Shown: positions 62,569 through 64,000 of the stretch, in pieces
Position numbering within the stretch: position 1 is the stretch's first letter
How the letters are laid out: every line of letters starts with the position of its first letter
Assembly: GCA_905221605.1 (NCBI GenBank)
Contig: CAJNDS010002756.1
Span: 217,614 to 281,613, forward strand
Length of the DNA stretch: 64,000 bases
Direction: 5' to 3'
Source of the DNA: Symbiodinium natans
Lineage: Eukaryota; Sar; Dinophyceae; Suessiales; Symbiodiniaceae
Notes under the pieces: model-generated
Told to the model about the DNA's origin: nothing
Seen by the model: the letters and a program-made list of their open reading frames with translations, nothing else
Database searches by the model: none
Position numbers and translations under genes: made by a program

Positions 62569-64000
62569 GTGTCCTATGCCAATGGCGACACCTACGAGGG
62601 CGAGGTTGGGGCTCAAAAGCGCACATGAGTAGGTACTTCACATTTTCCGGATATTTTCCGATGACATGGGCATTCGTTCTTGTGTGCGAGAAGGAGAGAG
62701 GAAGGGGAGTGATGGGAGTGGGAGGCAAGAGAGGTTCAGAAACAGATCCTCTTGCGGAGGCTACAGGGCCGACTCCGGCCCAGAGCGTCCGACATGGCTA
62801 CGGTGCTCTGGCCAAAGTGCAAGAGCTGTAAGAGCTGTGATGATGTAAACTGATATGCAGGACATCAACGAAGTTACGGGGCACAGGTTGCCGGCACTGT
62901 GGGTTCCCAAGGTGTGTACACCTACAGCGGAGGGATGGGCCGCGCAGCACTCAGAGACAGAGAGGGTCGGAGCATGTCGGAGCAATGGATGCACTATGCA
63001 TGCGACCTATCTCATTTCACAAGGTAGACGCGGTGCAGTCGTTTAGTCCCTTGCTAATGGCTAGTGCTGTCAAGGCTACGAGGGCGAGTTCGTTGAGGAT
63101 CGGAAGCAGGGCTGGGGGTCTTTCTTCTTTGAGAACGGCGACGCCTACGAGGCACTTTCGCCGTGAGAGAGGAAGTGGTTGGCAAAAGAGTACAAAGCCC
63201 GCAGGTGGACATATAGGATCCCGGGCTTTGGTGGGCTCATTCTCCTTTGAGTTGCGGTCTGTCGTGAAAAGTTCCACCTCGCCAGGGGCAGTGGTTTGGG
63301 GACCACCAGCACGGCCGCGGCGTGTTTGCACACTGGGCCCCGGACGAGGGAATCCTTGTGTACGAGGCGCATCTTGGCGTCTGACCATCTTCTTGTGTGC
63401 CTCAGGGCTCAAGTGCTGCACGATGACCATTGACATGCATGAGCAGCTTCTGCAGCGCTTCTGATTTGCGTGCGAGTGGTTGGCTTGTTCGAGTGTGGTC
63501 GTCGAACCTTTTGCGGTGAGCCCAAAACCCCTAAACATGCGAGCGTGAGCGCCGAAACCCAAAACCTGGAACCCTTGCCAGCCACGTGCGAGTCTGAGCG
63601 TCGAAGCCCCATAAAAAACCTCTATGGTGTTCACAGTTTCAGCGCGCATGAACCTTAACGCCTCCATGCGCCCACTCAGTCTTCCAAAAATGCCCTGTCA
63701 GGGCGAGTTCCGCGAAGGGTTGCGCTGCGGCAGTGGCTGGCTGGAGGCCTGGGTCATTAACGGGCTCGGGATGTTGGTGACTCGGAGTAAAGGGGGGGCG
63801 GTTGAGGTTGGCGTTGGGGCTTGATGGCGCACTTCAGTTTCTGTCTGACGTCTTTGTTGAGCACGGGCACTGTACCAAACGGAACTCAGAATCCGAAACC
63901 CTTACAGCATCAACTCCCAGATCGGGGACCTTAATCTGGAACAGCCCCAGCCCAGGCTCGGGAGTTGGCGGCGCTCTTCGGCACATGGGAGGCCTCGCTT
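62569..64000 (+). CDS. MORN-repeat protein, one repeat per exon, runs off the window
   Basis: Exons in phase 0 encode successive MORN motifs: 62569-62604 (VSYANGDTYEGE), 62784-62816 (SVRHGYGALAK), 63075-63151 (YEGEFVEDRKQGWGSFFFEN then GDAYE), 63286-63366 (GQWFGDHQHGRGVFAHWA then ILVYE) and 63702 to about 63750 (GEFREGLRCGSGWLEAW). Boundaries fall repeatedly at YE|G, so each exon contributes a repeat. A stretch at about 62907-62950 (VYTYSGG) may be another. A last candidate exon (ARELAALFGTWEASL) reaches the window edge after CCCCAG. MORN repeats bind membranes or scaffold proteins, and in alveolates they occur in cytoskeletal and cell-division proteins; the C-terminal partner domain is outside the window. 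The first exon was not identified. Donors include GT and GC. Confidence 0.7.

Overview
This is a nuclear genomic window from a photosynthetic eukaryote, most probably a dinoflagellate. Four things point there. Genes are cut into very short exons (33-400 bp). Introns begin with GT, GC or GA and end in AG, usually followed by G. One gene encodes a plastid protein with a signal peptide followed by a twin-arginine thylakoid signal, as expected for a plastid reached through the secretory pathway. Nearly all recognisable genes lie on the + strand. I saw no tRNA, rRNA, transposase, reverse transcriptase or CRISPR array. The species cannot be named from this sequence.

Layout. Positions 1-4.9 kb hold a TPR-protein gene fragment (about 2.05-2.99 kb). 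Positions 4.98-7.37 kb are a block of four tandem-repeat families, some with higher-order structure; this block opens long but probably meaningless reading frames on both strands. Three long clusters of short coding-looking exons with no recognised family follow at 9.2-12.0, 13.7-18.7 and 20.3-23.7 kb, with an intronless RING-H2 gene between the second and third (19.3 kb). Positions 24-32 kb are gene-poor and rich in simple repeats: (GA)n, a (GAA)n-encoded polyglutamate frame, and an ATT/ATC tract.

From 32.6 to 35.8 kb lies the best-resolved gene, a ubiquitin-like/ribosomal protein eS31 (S27a) fusion in ten exons. Its fourth intron contains a complete intronless gene for a predicted thylakoid-lumen protein. 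A multi-exon saccharopine-dehydrogenase-like oxidoreductase gene follows (38.2-41.5 kb), then weakly coding DNA including a minus-strand candidate gene (46.7-45.4 kb) and a signal-peptide ORF (46.9 kb). A long single-exon nucleotide transporter (NTT/TLC family) lies at 49.1-50.6 kb. An ADP-ribosylglycohydrolase-family gene in at least nine exons occupies 53.9-56.1 kb. Next come an AT-rich island (57.1-57.6 kb), one or two exons of an extended SDR (59.5 kb), unassigned exons (60.3-61.7 kb), and a MORN-repeat gene that runs off the right end (62.6-64.0 kb).

The genes form no evident pathway. The arrangement fits a dinoflagellate unidirectional array in which heavily fragmented ancestral genes alternate with intronless genes that may be retroposed copies of mRNAs. 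Exon joins were made by eye from reading frame, splice dinucleotides and remembered family consensus; cDNA would be needed to fix them.
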